The notes beneath the pieces were generated by a model that did no database searches, was not told the origin of the DNA, and was given only the letters and a program-made list of their open reading frames with translations. From the NCBI GenBank assembly GCA_014904845.1, contig MU119503.1, positions 1 through 62,882 of the forward strand: 62,882 nucleotides of DNA, read 5' to 3'. How positions within the stretch are numbered: position 1 is the first letter of the stretch; each line of letters opens with the position of its first letter. Positions 35,300 to 47,230 of this stretch are shown here, in pieces. The position numbers and the translations under genes are program-made. The DNA comes from Acephala macrosclerotiorum. Taxonomy: Eukaryota; Ascomycota; Leotiomycetes; Helotiales; Mollisiaceae.

Positions 35300-38200
35300 A
35301 TGGACTCCACCGAGCTCGAGGAGATGGCTGCTTTGGCAGCAGGGATGGAGCAAGACAACCTCGAGGAGTTCCTGCAAGTCTTGGTCGATGGTTCTCCGCC
35401 CGAAACACTCAGCATGATATCTTTGACGCTTTTCACCAAAACGAACACCATGGAATATATGGACCGAGCTCTTCGCTGGGCGGAAGAAGCAGCAGCCGCG
35501 GCTACGTCCGACCGAGATTATGTAGCTAGACTGGGAATTCTCGGAACTATGCTCTCTCGGAGCGCTGAGTCGTTCCTACGTGCTACTCAACTAGGACTGG
35601 CAAATATATTGGATGTGCTTGTGGAAGCTGGATTCGACATTGAGAAACAAGGTATCCAGGGGCAAGCGCTTCTGCGTGAAGCCTGCAAGGGCGGAGACAT
35701 ATTAGTAGCGCGTGTTCTCTTAGAGAGAGGGTTCGATCCTAACGCGAGGAACGCGAGGAACGAAACCGCACTATTGGTTGCTGCGGGTCATGGAAATGAT
35801 GCGATTGTGCGTTTGCTGTTAGAATACAAGGCTGACATTGAAGCTGAGGATCAAGACGGTGACTCTGCCCTCCACACCGCTGCCTATCATGGATTCGAAA
35901 GCGTCGCCCGGGCGCTGCTGGAAAACGGAGCCAGGCCGGCGGTCTGCGGTGGTTCCGGACATACACCGATGCAATGGGCGCTTAATCGGGGCCACCTCGG
36001 CGTAGTACAACTGCTACTGGATTTCAAGGCTTTCCCAGACCTTGCAGATGATACCTGGGTGCCCTTGAACCAAATATCCGGTGGCGACATCTATCGACAG
36101 ATCGAACTCGCCCAGAAAATCATGTTCCCGGCTTCGTTGACGTTAGGTTGGTTAGACCATATGCGGTTCGTTGTCGCTGCTGGAGAAGGCTCAGATCACG
36201 ATTTGGAACTGATCGAACCCGGACCCGGTGGCACGATGGCCGAGCCATACGTCGCCATCTCTTATTGTTGGGGCCGTACTCGGAGCAGCGAGGATCCTCT
36301 CTCGATCCGAGTTCCGTCTCGGAACAGGCCGGGTTCAACCGAGGTTCGCAAGGCTAGGGCGTCCCGAGATATTCTACTACGAAGCCTAGAGTACGCTGCG
36401 GCCAAGGGAGTGAAGAGGATCTGGATTGACCAAGAGTGCATTCATCAAGACGATGCCGAAGACAAAAAGGATGCGTTGCAAAACATGCACCTCGTGTACC
36501 GCCGAGCAAAGACCACTCTGGTACTCCTTGACCGACATGTTCGAACACCCGCCGAGATTGCTTCTCTGCACGACACCATTCTGAGGCTCGATAAATACCC
36601 AGATCTGAAAGCAAGAATTACTGGCGACAGGTGGTTCACTCGCGCCTGGACCTGCCAGGAATACGGAGTCACCCCGACGGAGAACCTGCGATATCTGGTT
36701 GGATGGGACAAAGACTTGGATGTATCGGGACACCGGTGGGAATTGGCCAGCGCCAGTTTCAACTTGAGGTCCGGGGACATTGTGCAAAATCTCCCAAGGT
36801 CCTGGGAATTTAGCCACCGCGAGATCGGCGGAATATCCTTCGAGGGCAACAAACAGGATTTCAGCAATATTGATCTCTCAAGCGAGGTTGGCGTATTCGG
36901 CACCGGGGGAGAAGACGAAATAATATACACATTGACAAACGACGGGGTTGAAGAAATGTATTGGTGGAAACATGGTCTGAGGTACGTGCTAGTCTTGCTC
37001 ATCTACACGATTGCTACGATGAACTTCATACCACTGACCGCCATACATTGTCATAGCTTCAGGTTCGGCGCCCGGGGACGCGATATTCTCCCAGACGTGG
37101 CAATTCCCGACCGCGGGGATCCCCAATCTTCCCATACTCGACAGGAATGGCCGAAGCTGCAAATGAGCATCCTGGCTGCTCTGTTTACCCAACGTCAGAA
37201 AGCATGCACCGTCTTTTCCGACAAGCTCGCGATCCTGGGCAACCTCACAGGCTATCCATACCGACTTCACCAAAGCGAAGCGTTTCAGAAACAACTCAGC
37301 TTCTCCGCCTGTGCGTTGGCTATGGCTTTGTTCAACGGGGATCTGAGCCCTCTCTTCACAAACGACTTGGCATTTCTAGAACACAATGGTGAAGCAGACG
37401 TTCCGCGCGGCTTGCTTCTAAGCCAGACTCACCTCTATACGCTCGCAGGTGGACGCTCTGCACATTCCAGAAACCGAGCACAAGTCACGGCAGGGAGTAA
37501 GTGCCTGGTTCTCGGGGGCAAACTTCTTGTTGAGGGAATCTTGTGGCGAATCGTTCCCTTCACCGACCTCGAGGGTCTAGAGAAGACGACCGAGCCGATA
37601 GCAAAAGAGGACACCAGGGACCGCATTCGGTTTTATTTCTTCCGGACACTTGTTCGCAGGCTCGTCGCCCTCGAGAGGATAGACGTGCTAGAGTTGGTGG
37701 TCGCATCCGTTATGCGGCGTCAGTTGACTTCGCCGCTGGAACTGGTGCACCTCCTCAACGAGTTACAGGCGTGGTCTTGCAACGAGCAGCACTGGCCCAC
37801 GAAAATCGCCGAAGAGTCATTTCTCGAGCGGATCCCCGCACCGCGAGAAATCGAAGTTGTTCTTTCGAACGGACGGACGAGGAATGTGGTCCAGTATCTG
37901 AAATACCGGGACGCGAGAGGGTTGGACTATGCCCTCGGGGAGTTGGAATCTGACGACTCCCAGCCAAGGGATCTACTCTCGCACATACACCATGCTGTTC
38001 TGCATAGGCGTCCTTTAGCCCTTGGGGAGTGTAAGGTCGGAGACCAGACGCTCGTGAGCCTCTTCATGTTTGATCCCTCTCAGCACCAGTGGATCCTGAC
38101 ACCGGCGAACGAGTTGGAATACGAGTTCGGCAAGAATCCGTGGTTGCATATGCATCCCAAGGACACATTTTGGTGTGTTACAAAGGGCGAGCAAACGGTT

Positions 38201-38494
38201 TCTGGTGCTGACTCGCAAAGAGCGTCGGAGATTTTGAACCTTGGAGCGGATGGAGAGAAACACTTCTTGAATGAAACTCTCAAAGTGGTAACTTCGGGCA
38301 CGAGATCGTCTATTACCGGCACGTGGTCACCAAGGCTGTCAAGACGGGGAGTTCTTACTATTGGAGACGATGGGTCGTGGAACATGATTCCGTTGGGACA
38401 AGGTACGCGCTCCATACAATACCAACTACCAAGCACCCGACCGTACTAATGCTACACAATAGCAGCTAAATACTTCTGGCTCATGGGAGTGTAA
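35300..38494 (+). CDS. Ankyrin-repeat HET-domain protein, 1017 aa
   Basis: Three exons (35300-36981, 37063-38402, 38463-38494). Intron 1 (81 nt) has donor GTACGT, branch CACTGAC and acceptor TTCAG; intron 2 (60 nt) has donor GTACGC, branch TACTAAT and acceptor AATAG, giving a last exon that encodes AAKYFWLMGV. Helical N-terminus (1-95); about five ankyrin repeats at about 88-255 (for example NETALLVAAGHGNDAIVRLL, GDSALHTAAYHGFESVARAL); HET domain at about 315-460 with its three hallmark blocks YVAISYCWG (317-325), RIWIDQECIHQDD (373-385) and DRWFTRAWTCQE (443-454). The remaining 560 residues are unassigned. HET proteins act in heterokaryon incompatibility and programmed cell death after non-self recognition. 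Having ankyrin repeats before the HET domain is the less common order. The open frame extends upstream without an ATG; Met at 35300 is the first in frame. No RIP-type stops. Confidence 0.9.
36982..37062 (+). other. In-frame intron 1 of the HET gene
   Basis: 81 nt, a multiple of three without stop codons, GTACGT...CACTGACC...TTCAG. Read through, it would add 27 residues including the strongly hydrophobic YVLVLLIYTIATMNFIPL, which is out of place in a soluble HET protein. Splicing gives HGLR-FGARG. Confidence 0.75.
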
Positions 38495-38939
38495 AAACGA
38501 GATGTCTGACTTTGTCCGAGTCGCAAACGTTTTTGATTCTCATTACACATTCAGGTTCTGGCTTGACCGGTCCCGAAGTTACACTCGGGGAAGCTCACAT
38601 CCCCTTCCAAGAAAGATAGCAATCGTGATTTACGTCGGGTAGTCTAGTTGATCCGCCGATAATATGAAAAGAATTTAAGCCGGCCAGCCTTCCTGCAATG
38701 CTTTCCCCCAGAGCGCTAGCGCTCTTGATGATTCCGAGACGTAGCAAGTCTCCAATTATCAAAGGAGCCGATGCCTATTCATTTCTATTCCCAGCAGAGT
38801 CCAGCTCTTCCAGACTCTCGACGTCGGCTGTAGAGTATTTATCTGCTCCCGTAGATCCCCGGGGCCGGCATCCGCCAGCAAATGGAGATAAGGAGGCCTC
38901 TTCCCGTTCAGATGCCCCACGCATCGCTTCCTCTCCACC
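38495..38939. other. Intergenic region inside the cassette
   Basis: 445 bp between the HET stop and the membrane-protein ATG, GC-balanced and non-coding on my reading. A short frame (38698-39006) overlaps the next gene in another phase and looks like a shadow. Presumably the promoter of the downstream gene. Confidence 0.5.
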
Positions 38940-39493
38940 ATGGATCCCATCCTTGTCAGCTTCATTATTTGCCTATCAAGTGGACTTCCGCCAACCGTTG
39001 TGCTAATATACAAGCATTCCGCGCTGGGTAAGACGGACTACTTATGGGAAAGAGTTGTCATCGTCCTTTTCGACGTCTGTCAAGCAGGTTTGTCTATTTG
39101 CTGGCATATCGCGATTGCTTTTGGGACGAATACCGAACCATATTGGCTAGAAGCAGTCATCCTATATACCTTCCAGATTTCCGTCGGCGCAAATGTAAGA
39201 ATACTCGCTCGAATTAATTGGTTCACGAGCTTATGATATGTTTAGCTTGCCCGGACGCTCTACCTTTTGAGTCATCCCCGCTGGACCATATGGCTAGCAT
39301 ATGCTATTACTATCTTAACCGCACCTGATATTGTCTACCGTATAAAGTATGAGGCCCTCCTGATCGCCTTTTGAATCTTCTAACTTCTGTCAGGGACAAG
39401 AACCCTTGCTTCGTTTACGAATCCGCACTTCTTGCTCGCGTCGCAACGGCATCGCTTATATTCCCCTTCCACGAGCTGAGACTAGAAATCTAG
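38940..39493 (+). CDS. Small multi-pass membrane protein, 151 aa
   Basis: I reconstruct three exons: 38940-39194, 39246-39346 and 39394-39493. Introns are 51 nt (GTAAGA...TTTAG) and 47 nt (GTATGA, branch TCTAAC, TCAG). Hydrophobic segments at about 4-24 (ILVSFIICLSSGLPPTVVLI), 39-62 (VVIVLFDVCQAGLSICWHIA), 68-84 and 100-115 (TIWLAYAITILTAP) predict four membrane passes; a weaker fifth (130-142) is possible. I recognise no family. It follows the HET gene on the same strand, 445 bp downstream and inside the same inverted repeats, suggesting a partner or passenger. A further open stretch in another frame (39494-39624) could mean the original protein was longer and lost its end by a frameshift or an unrecognised intron. 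Confidence 0.65.
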
Positions 39494-39834
39494 CTGCAGC
39501 TTGGTACATGGAGATCGGTCGTGACGGGCTCGAGAAGCATGAGGACGTGGCGGGCTTGAGCAAGTCTTTTGTTTGGTCAGCGGCGGTACCAACGGCGGGT
39601 GTGCGGAACTCGAGGGCGACGTGATGGTGTATAGCTATGTCACGAAGCTATAAGGCAGACATAGTGGTGCGTTGGACCGCATCTTGAAGGCGTACGATGG
39701 CTGTGTCGAAAGCTGATCGCGGTTTCGATGCTGGACGCGTTAGCTAACTGAACAAGCGCCGGGCCTCTCGGAGCCTCCACCCTGCTCCCAATCCTAGAGT
39801 CGGAGTTAAGGATATCCCGAAGCGCTTGGCAAGG
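39494..39834. other. 3' region between the membrane-protein gene and the right TIR
   Basis: GC-balanced. An open stretch continues to 39624 in a different frame from the membrane-protein gene; beyond that I see nothing recognisable. Confidence 0.45.
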
Positions 39835-40341
39835 CGCCGCACAGCCACGGGTCCAACAGTTATCACAGATAAATTACACGGAAATGATTAGGTGAGATAT
39901 GCGGGGTCATCTCGCATTAGCCAGGATCGGTGATCGCTTCCGCTGGAGGTACCAATCGGCGTAGCGACCCTGTATGAAGTTGCGCCCCACAGTATATACA
40001 AGGCTGACGACGAGTTCCTAGCGTCGGAGTGAGGTTCTAAGGCTTGGATATGACCCTGTTGCGAGTATTAGGAGCGATAAAAGCTTGATGGTGGTGCTGT
40101 AGGAAGAGAAGTCTGTTACGCCACGAAAGGAGGCGCGTTACAAATCAGGCGCGAAGGTCACGATGCGAACGTAATTTTTGAGTAGGAGAGATTATGAATG
40201 TTTAGAATTAGCTACAGTACACGACTTATGTAGAGTTATGGCAATATTCGTTGTGTGCACAGGTTTTGAGCTGCTCGAAGTCAAAGTACCCCTTGTATTT
40301 TCCGGCACAGTGGGTTTTCCGATACGCGGGGAAGAACGTTA
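39835..40341 (-). repeat. Right terminal inverted repeat (about 507 bp)
   Basis: The reverse complement matches 34601-35093 with small indels. Shared blocks include CCGGAAAATAC, GGTACTTTGACTTC, GTACTGTAGCT, AGCCTTAGAACCTC and CGTGGCTGTGCG. The last is near the inner limit, where similarity fades. Confidence 0.75.
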
Positions 40342-42241
40342 GTACTTTCGCTATTAATAGCAATTTAATATATTTTATAATATAGCTATTCAATTTAATA
40401 GTCATTTATAAAACGCCGATAATTCTTATAAAAGAAAGAAAGTTTACTAAGTTTTGTGATAGATTTACTATCAAAAGAAATTTTCTTTAAAATGAATTTA
40501 TTTTAAGAGTTTTAAGATTATTAATCATTTGAATCTTTATTATTACTACTTTTAGTTAATATTTTATCGAGAGAAGTTTTTAATTTTTTCAATATCTAGT
40601 ATTTATATATCAAATATAGAATAGATATATTGTTTGAAAATACGCTAATTACGACAATCGTAACTTTGATCGTAGTAAACTAGTAATTACTTTGAGCAGT
40701 ATACACGTTGACAATAGTAGTTATAAGGTCGATAAATGAGTAAAATAATTTTAGTCTTTTAATTATTTTATTAGTACTTTGATCGTTTAAAGAAGTAATA
40801 GTAGATTTACAAAAATATATATCCAATAAATCAAATAGTATTGTGCTTTAAAAGATACTATAAAATGCTCGTTTTAATCGTTTCGATATTATAACAAATT
40901 TCAATTATTACTAAAATTAGAATTTTTTTAATTGTATATTGGAAAAGCTTTTTATTGCTACTATTTGTTAGAGTCGACGAGCTTTTGAGAGAAGTGAATA
41001 CTCTAAGAAATACGACAAATTCAATTAATGTAAACTACGAGCAAAATACAATAAAGAAGTTTGATTAGTTTGATATTTCGTTCGCTTGAATAGACTTAAT
41101 TATATATAGAGTATGCGACGTAAATATTATTATTTGAAAATTATAATTATAATCAAGTTTATTTTTATAAAGATTCTTTTTCTCGAAATTGTCAAAATCT
41201 CTAAGTATTTTGTTTATCGATACATGAAAATTAATCGAAGATATAATTTGTAAAGTACTTATTGTAAATACTAGTAATACTATTACTATTATAATATTAC
41301 GATATATTTTAATATTATTAAAATCGTACTATTTTTAAAAGTATTTTATTTTAGTTTTAATTTATTGAAACAAAAAATTATATTCGATTTTTTATAATAT
41401 AAATCTTACAAATTTATTTATTATATTTTTATTATATTTGATTTTTTATATTTAATTTGCTTATTAAAATATTTGTAATACGTTTTATATTTTACTTTAT
41501 TTTTTTGTATTTGTTTTATCGAAATATTTTTATTATATTAATATATTTTAATAAAAAATTAAATAAATAAATATTAAATTAAAAATAATCAAAATTTTCA
41601 AATTGTTTAAATTACGCAGTTTTTATTCTTTTAATCAATAAAAGTAATACGACAAATATTAAAACATTTCAATTAAATTATTTTTTCATTTAAAAATTGA
41701 ATATCGAAAAATTTATCGCAAAATAGAAACGATTTAATAATACTCTCAATTTTTTTTAAAACTACTCAAATTGCGCAATTTTTATCGTTTTAATCAATAC
41801 TAGTAATTGGATAATTATTAAAGTAATTTTTAATATTATTGATATATCTCGATTAAATTATTTTTCTACTAAAAAATTGAACGTTCAAAGATTTATCGCC
41901 AAAAAAAAGTAATCCAATATTATTTCTATTTTTTTGATTTATTAAAAAGTTTATTTACTTATATACGTTTTCATTTAATACAATAATATTAAAACAATCG
42001 CAAGTATTATTATTGATTTAAATAAAGTATTTTATTTTTGAAAATATTATATCAAAAAAAATATATATTTAAATTAATACAAATAAAGCAAATAATAAAA
42101 AAAAAATAAAAAAAAAAAAAAAAAAAATTTAATAAATATTGTAATTTATATTGTAATTGTATTTGTTCAATATATTAAAATTTTAATAAAAAAATAAAAT
42201 AATTTAAAATTTGTAGTTTTTTTTTATATTAATTTAAATAT

Positions 42242-42305
42242 AATATTTTTAATTGATATTTTTAATTGATATTTTTAATTGATATTTTTAATTGATATTT
42301 CAATA
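42242..42305. repeat. 13-bp tandem repeat, about 4.5 copies
   Basis: AATTGATATTTTT repeated exactly at 42251, 42264 and 42277, with a near-exact fourth at 42290 that ends in C instead of T. Confidence 0.85.
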
Positions 42306-42760
42306 GTTTATTTTTAATTTTATATACTAAAATTAGTAGTTTTTTTAAAGAAATCAATTTTGATCTCTTATTTTAATTTAAATTTATTTTCAAATAAATA
42401 GTTAAATATATAATAATATTAATTTTTTGTAATACAATTTAAATTTTTTTATTTTAAATTAATAAGTTCAAAATATTATATTAAAAATATTAATTAAAAA
42501 TAAATATTTTATTAAGTTTTTTTTTATTGTTTTTTATTATATAATATTGAAAATTTAATTATTAATTTAAAACAAGATTATTAAAGTAAAAATTGCAATT
42601 TTTATTATACGAGATTTTTTTATTTTTAATTTTTTTGTTTTATTAATAAATTTTTTATTTAATTCAATTTTATCGATATTTAATTATTTAATCCTTTGAT
42701 TAAACTACGAATTATTTCAGTGAGAGACTTATTTTAATCGCTTGAAATCGAAGTACAAAG

Positions 42761-42782
42761 TATAGTAAGTCTTTTTACTATA
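42761..42782. repeat. Perfect 8-bp inverted repeat in a less-mutated patch
   Basis: TATAGTAA (42761-42768) and TTACTATA (42775-42782) around a 6-nt spacer, in a patch (about 42690-42860) that retains more G/C than its surroundings. Confidence 0.4.
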
Positions 42783-44851
42783 GTCGTTCTCGGTACTACT
42801 AATAAAATTCAAAGTAGTACGAATACTATTGAAATTGCGATTGAAATATTGTATTTATTAACGATACAAAATGCAACGATTTACTATTGAATATATTTTA
42901 TATAGTATTGGAAATTATTATAAATTTCATTGATAACGAAATTTAATTTTTTTGATCTTTTGAAAGAATTTTAATGAAAATTACATTTATTAGTATTAAA
43001 AAATATTTAATTTTGAAATTAGTATTATTATTTGATTTAATCGTTATATTCGTTTATTTGATATTAAAAATTGTAAATTTTTTAAAGAAATTGAAACTTT
43101 GTTTATTGTATTTATTTTTTTGTATTTTTTTTATTATATTTATTATATTTATATATAATATGTAATTAAAAATTCAAAGTATTGAATTAATTACAAAAAT
43201 AAAAAAAAAAAATATAAATAATCAAATTTTAAAGATTTTGATTTGTATTATTATTATAGTATTTTTAGTAATTATTATATCGATTTTTTTTTAAATAAAA
43301 ATATACGAAAAATAATTAATATTTTTTTATTTTTTTATTATAATAAATTTTCGTTTAAATTAATTATAAATATTTTAAATAACTAGTAAAACGCAATTTA
43401 AATTTTTCAAGTATTCAAAAAAAAAAAAAAGTTTAAACGAGATTAGTAAACGTTATATCTTTTTTTTTTTCGTCGTATTAAACGTATTTCGATTTTAATA
43501 AAACAATTAAAATAATCGCAAAAAATAAAAACTTTGTATAAAAAATTTGATTTAAAGAAAAAAGCGTTTATAAATAATAGAGATCATAGAACTAATTATA
43601 TTGAGTAAATATTATAAATTGCGATTGAAAGTTTTTATACTCGTTGAAATTTGATAAAATTTTATTAAAAAAAAATTAACGTTTTTTTTCTTTGATTATT
43701 TTATATTTTTCGTAGTTAAATACAAATATATTTTTATTTTTAATATATATAATATTTTTAATTTTTCGATAAAATAAAAAATACAAAAAAATCTATTAAT
43801 AATCTCGATTTTTAAATTTTATATAAGAATTCGTCAAAAATCGAACGTATTTATAATTGTAAAAACGTAATTTTTAAATTTGAATCTAATTAATTATAAA
43901 ATTTATTCGAGTTTATTATAATATTTATAAAATAATAATTCGAGATTTTATAAATATATAAAAATCGTTTAATTGTAAATGTTATCTTTGTAAAAAAAAA
44001 TAAATCGTTTTCTGAGATCGAGTTTTTTTTATACGTTTTAAGAAAATATAAATTTATGTTTATAATTTATAAATTTAAATTTATAATTTTTTTTTGGTTT
44101 TTTTGTCGTTTAAATAAATATACAATTATAAATAATTGAATATAATAAAAAATATTTATTTTAATTGTATTATTTAAATATTATATTTATAAATAAAATA
44201 AAATTAATATAAAAATATATCGTTTAAAAATACTTGAAAATAATTTAATTATTAGAAATATTAATCATTGGAAAACAAATAAAAAAAACGAAATAATACA
44301 AATTTAATATTGAATAAAATTGATTGAAAAAGTTATTATAAAATTCGATTGATTCGATTTATCGATTTTCGATAATAATTATTCGACGAATTAAAAATTG
44401 AAATAATACGATAACAATAATAATAAAAAAAGTAAAAATTGTTATAAAGATTTGAAATTGTATTTTGAGAATTGAATAGAAATTTTTTTTATTTTGTTTT
44501 GAATATAGAGATTAAAGTGTAAATAAAAATAAAACGAAATATTAATTTGAAAATTTGAAAATAGAAATTGTAAAAATTATTATAATATAAAAAATATTTA
44601 TTGTTTGAAAACGATAATAAAAATGTGATTTGATTTATTTGACTCGAAAAAATTATTTATTTATATACAAATAATATCAAATAATTTGAAATATTTTTTT
44701 TTTAATAAATAGTTTTTAATATTAAAATTAAAATAATTTTATTTAAAAACATATATTTTTCTTGTAATAAAAAAAAATCCTAAGAATCAAAACGAGATTT
44801 TTATACTCGAAAATATTTAAAAATTAATTTCGATTTTTTTTTTTCTTTTTT

Positions 44852-44951
44852 TCGTCTTTTGAGTAACCGATTTCGACTTCTGTACTAAAATCAATCCAGG
44901 CTTTCTTTGTCACGTGATCGAAATCTTTACTTGCGATTCTGAGATTTGTCA
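44852..44951. other. GC-normal relic patch inside the AT-rich block
   Basis: About 100 bp of nearly balanced composition (includes CAATCCAGGCTTTC and CACGTGATC) with sharp return to AT-rich DNA on both sides. It is too short to classify. It may be unique DNA between two mutated repeats, or the less-affected end of one. Confidence 0.5.
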
Positions 44952-47019
44952 ATTAATTAAACGTAAAAAATTAATAAAAATAATAAATTCAAATTTAGAA
45001 TTATATTATTTCTAATAATTTTAAATATAATACGTATATCAAATACAAATATATTGTATTGTAAAATTATTTAATAGTATTTCTAAAATTATAAAATTTG
45101 AAATTATATACGATACTTTTTATATAATCGCTTTTTTTATTAATATACAACAAAAACTCGTATTAGTAAAAAATATTAATTCGAAAAACAAAATTCGATA
45201 AAATCTCTTTGCAATACGTAATAAAAAAATTGTTATTTTTTTCGATTTTACGTAATATTTTTTAAAACCGTTTCGCAATATATTAACGATAATAAAAATC
45301 GATATTAATTAATTACTATAAATTTCCAATTACGATTCAAAGATTTAATAATATTAATAATAAAAATATTCAATATAAAAACTTTAAAATACAATTAAAT
45401 AATTTTTTTAATTTTACGTAATACGCGATAAAAATAGTTTTTCGTGAATTTTAAAAGCAAATATATCAATATTTCAAATTTTTTCTTAGTATAATAAAAA
45501 CGAAACAAATAAAATATTGTAATTTAAATTACAAAATTTGAAAAACTAATTAATAAAATCAATACGAAAAAATGTATTATTTTTCGATTTAATTACGTAT
45601 ATATAAATCTTTGTTCGAATATATTATTTGAAATTTTAAAATAATATTTTTTATTTATATTTAATTCGAAAATTTTACTATAATTATAATTAAATTTTTT
45701 GAGTTTTTATAATTTCAAAATTTAAAAGCGATTAATAACAAATTATTAAATAAATTACATAGTATCGAATTTATATTTACAAAATTTTATAAATACAAAT
45801 TTTTCGTAAAATGAATAATTTTATTAATTCTTTGAATTAAAAACATGAAATTAAACAATATTTAAAATTGTTTTTTAATAATAACGATAATTCAATAGAA
45901 ACAATATTAGTTTATATTTGAATTCTCGGGATTTATTAAAAATAGACAATTAATATTTATAATTTTGATTAAAAATATAATTAATTATTAAAGAAAATTT
46001 AAATCGATTTGTATTTTAATTTTTAATATTATTAAATATTAATTATTTATAAAAGAAATCGAGATCAATTTTATTTAAATATAAAAAAAATATAGAAATT
46101 TTTTCAAAGATTAAATTAATACGAATAAATATACGCGTAAAAAAACGTTTTTATAATTTAAAATTCTTTAGTTTATTTAATAAATTATTAATAATAATCG
46201 TTAGATTATTAACGATTTATATTAATAATTGTATTGCAATTTTTATTTAATTAATTTTTTTAATTTTTCTTTTTATAAAAACTATTTTCGTTTTTAATTT
46301 AATAAACGCGAATTTTAAAGTAATTTCGTTTAAATTGAATTGAAATTTATTAATTTTCTTTTTTAAAAAATTTATTTGATTTTGAAATAATTAAATTTTC
46401 GAGTTTTTTATTAATCGATTTATTATTATTCAATCGAAAATTGTTATTATTTGATCGATTAAATTAAAATTACTTAAATCGATTTTTTCTAGTATTTTTA
46501 TTATTATTATAATAATTTTTAATTTAATATTTTACGATGAAATTATTTTTTTTCTTTTATAATATTCTTCGATACATTTATCTATTTTTTTAATTTTTTT
46601 AATGTTTATTAGATTCGATTTTATACAAAAATAAAACTTTTTTTTCAATTGAATATAATATTATTTTTTAATAATTTTAAAATTTTTATTAAACGTAATC
46701 GTTTTTTACTCGTTTACAATAATTTAAACAAATTCAAAATCGTTATTATCGTTTTCAAATTTATATTTTTTTTTTATTATTGTTTTTTTTTTTAATAAAT
46801 AAATAAATATTTAATATATTGAAATATTGAAATATTTTTAATTTATCAATATTAATTTCTATATTTATTTTAATTACAATCAATAAATTTTTATTTTAAT
46901 CGAATACAATAATTAATATTGATTTACTATTAAATTTTCTACGTTTATTATATTAACGATTAATAATAATCTTTCGATCATTTGATAAAATATAAATTGT
47001 TTATAAATATTGTATTTTT

Positions 47020-47230
47020 TTTATTATTATTATTATATTTATATTTGTTTTTATTTTAATCGCAATTTCAATTATTATTTTTATTATTATTATTATATTT
47101 TTATTTTAATCGCAATTTCGATTATTATTTTTATTATTGTTATTATATTTTTATTTATTTTTACTTTAATCGCAATTTTTTCAATTACTTTTATTATTAT
47201 TATTATTATTATATTTGTATTTATTTTTAT
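47020..47230. repeat. TTA-microsatellite-rich tandem repeat, 50-60 bp period
   Basis: TTTTAATCGCAATTTYGATT recurs with its CGCAATTT word at 47061, 47111 and 47171, each copy separated by (TTA)n runs. Three to four units. Confidence 0.65.

Larger units (their letters stand above)
34601..40341. mobile_element. TIR-bounded 5.7-kb cassette carrying a HET gene and a membrane-protein gene
   Basis: The two ends of this GC-balanced island are long inverted copies of each other. Outermost, TAACGTT at 34601 mirrors AACGTTA at 40335-40341. Similarity runs inward through CCGGAAAATAC, GGGTACTTTGACTTC, GTACTGTAGCT, AAATTACGTT, CCTTAGAACCTC and GTGTAATTTAT to about 35093 (left) and 39835 (right). By eye this is roughly 70-75% identity over about 500 bp, with mostly C/T and G/A differences. 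TA|ACGT...ACGT|TA fits a TA target duplication, but AACGTT is itself palindromic, so a 6-bp duplication cannot be excluded. No transposase was found. It carries an ankyrin-HET gene and a multi-pass membrane-protein gene, both intact. It could be a non-autonomous TIR transposon with cargo, or a gene pair trapped between two inverted repeats. Confidence 0.72.

Noticed and set aside
36386..37002. Long antisense frames of 143-185 codons inside the HET gene
   Set aside because: They lie opposite the conserved HET core and have no recognisable motifs; they are shadows of the sense coding sequence.
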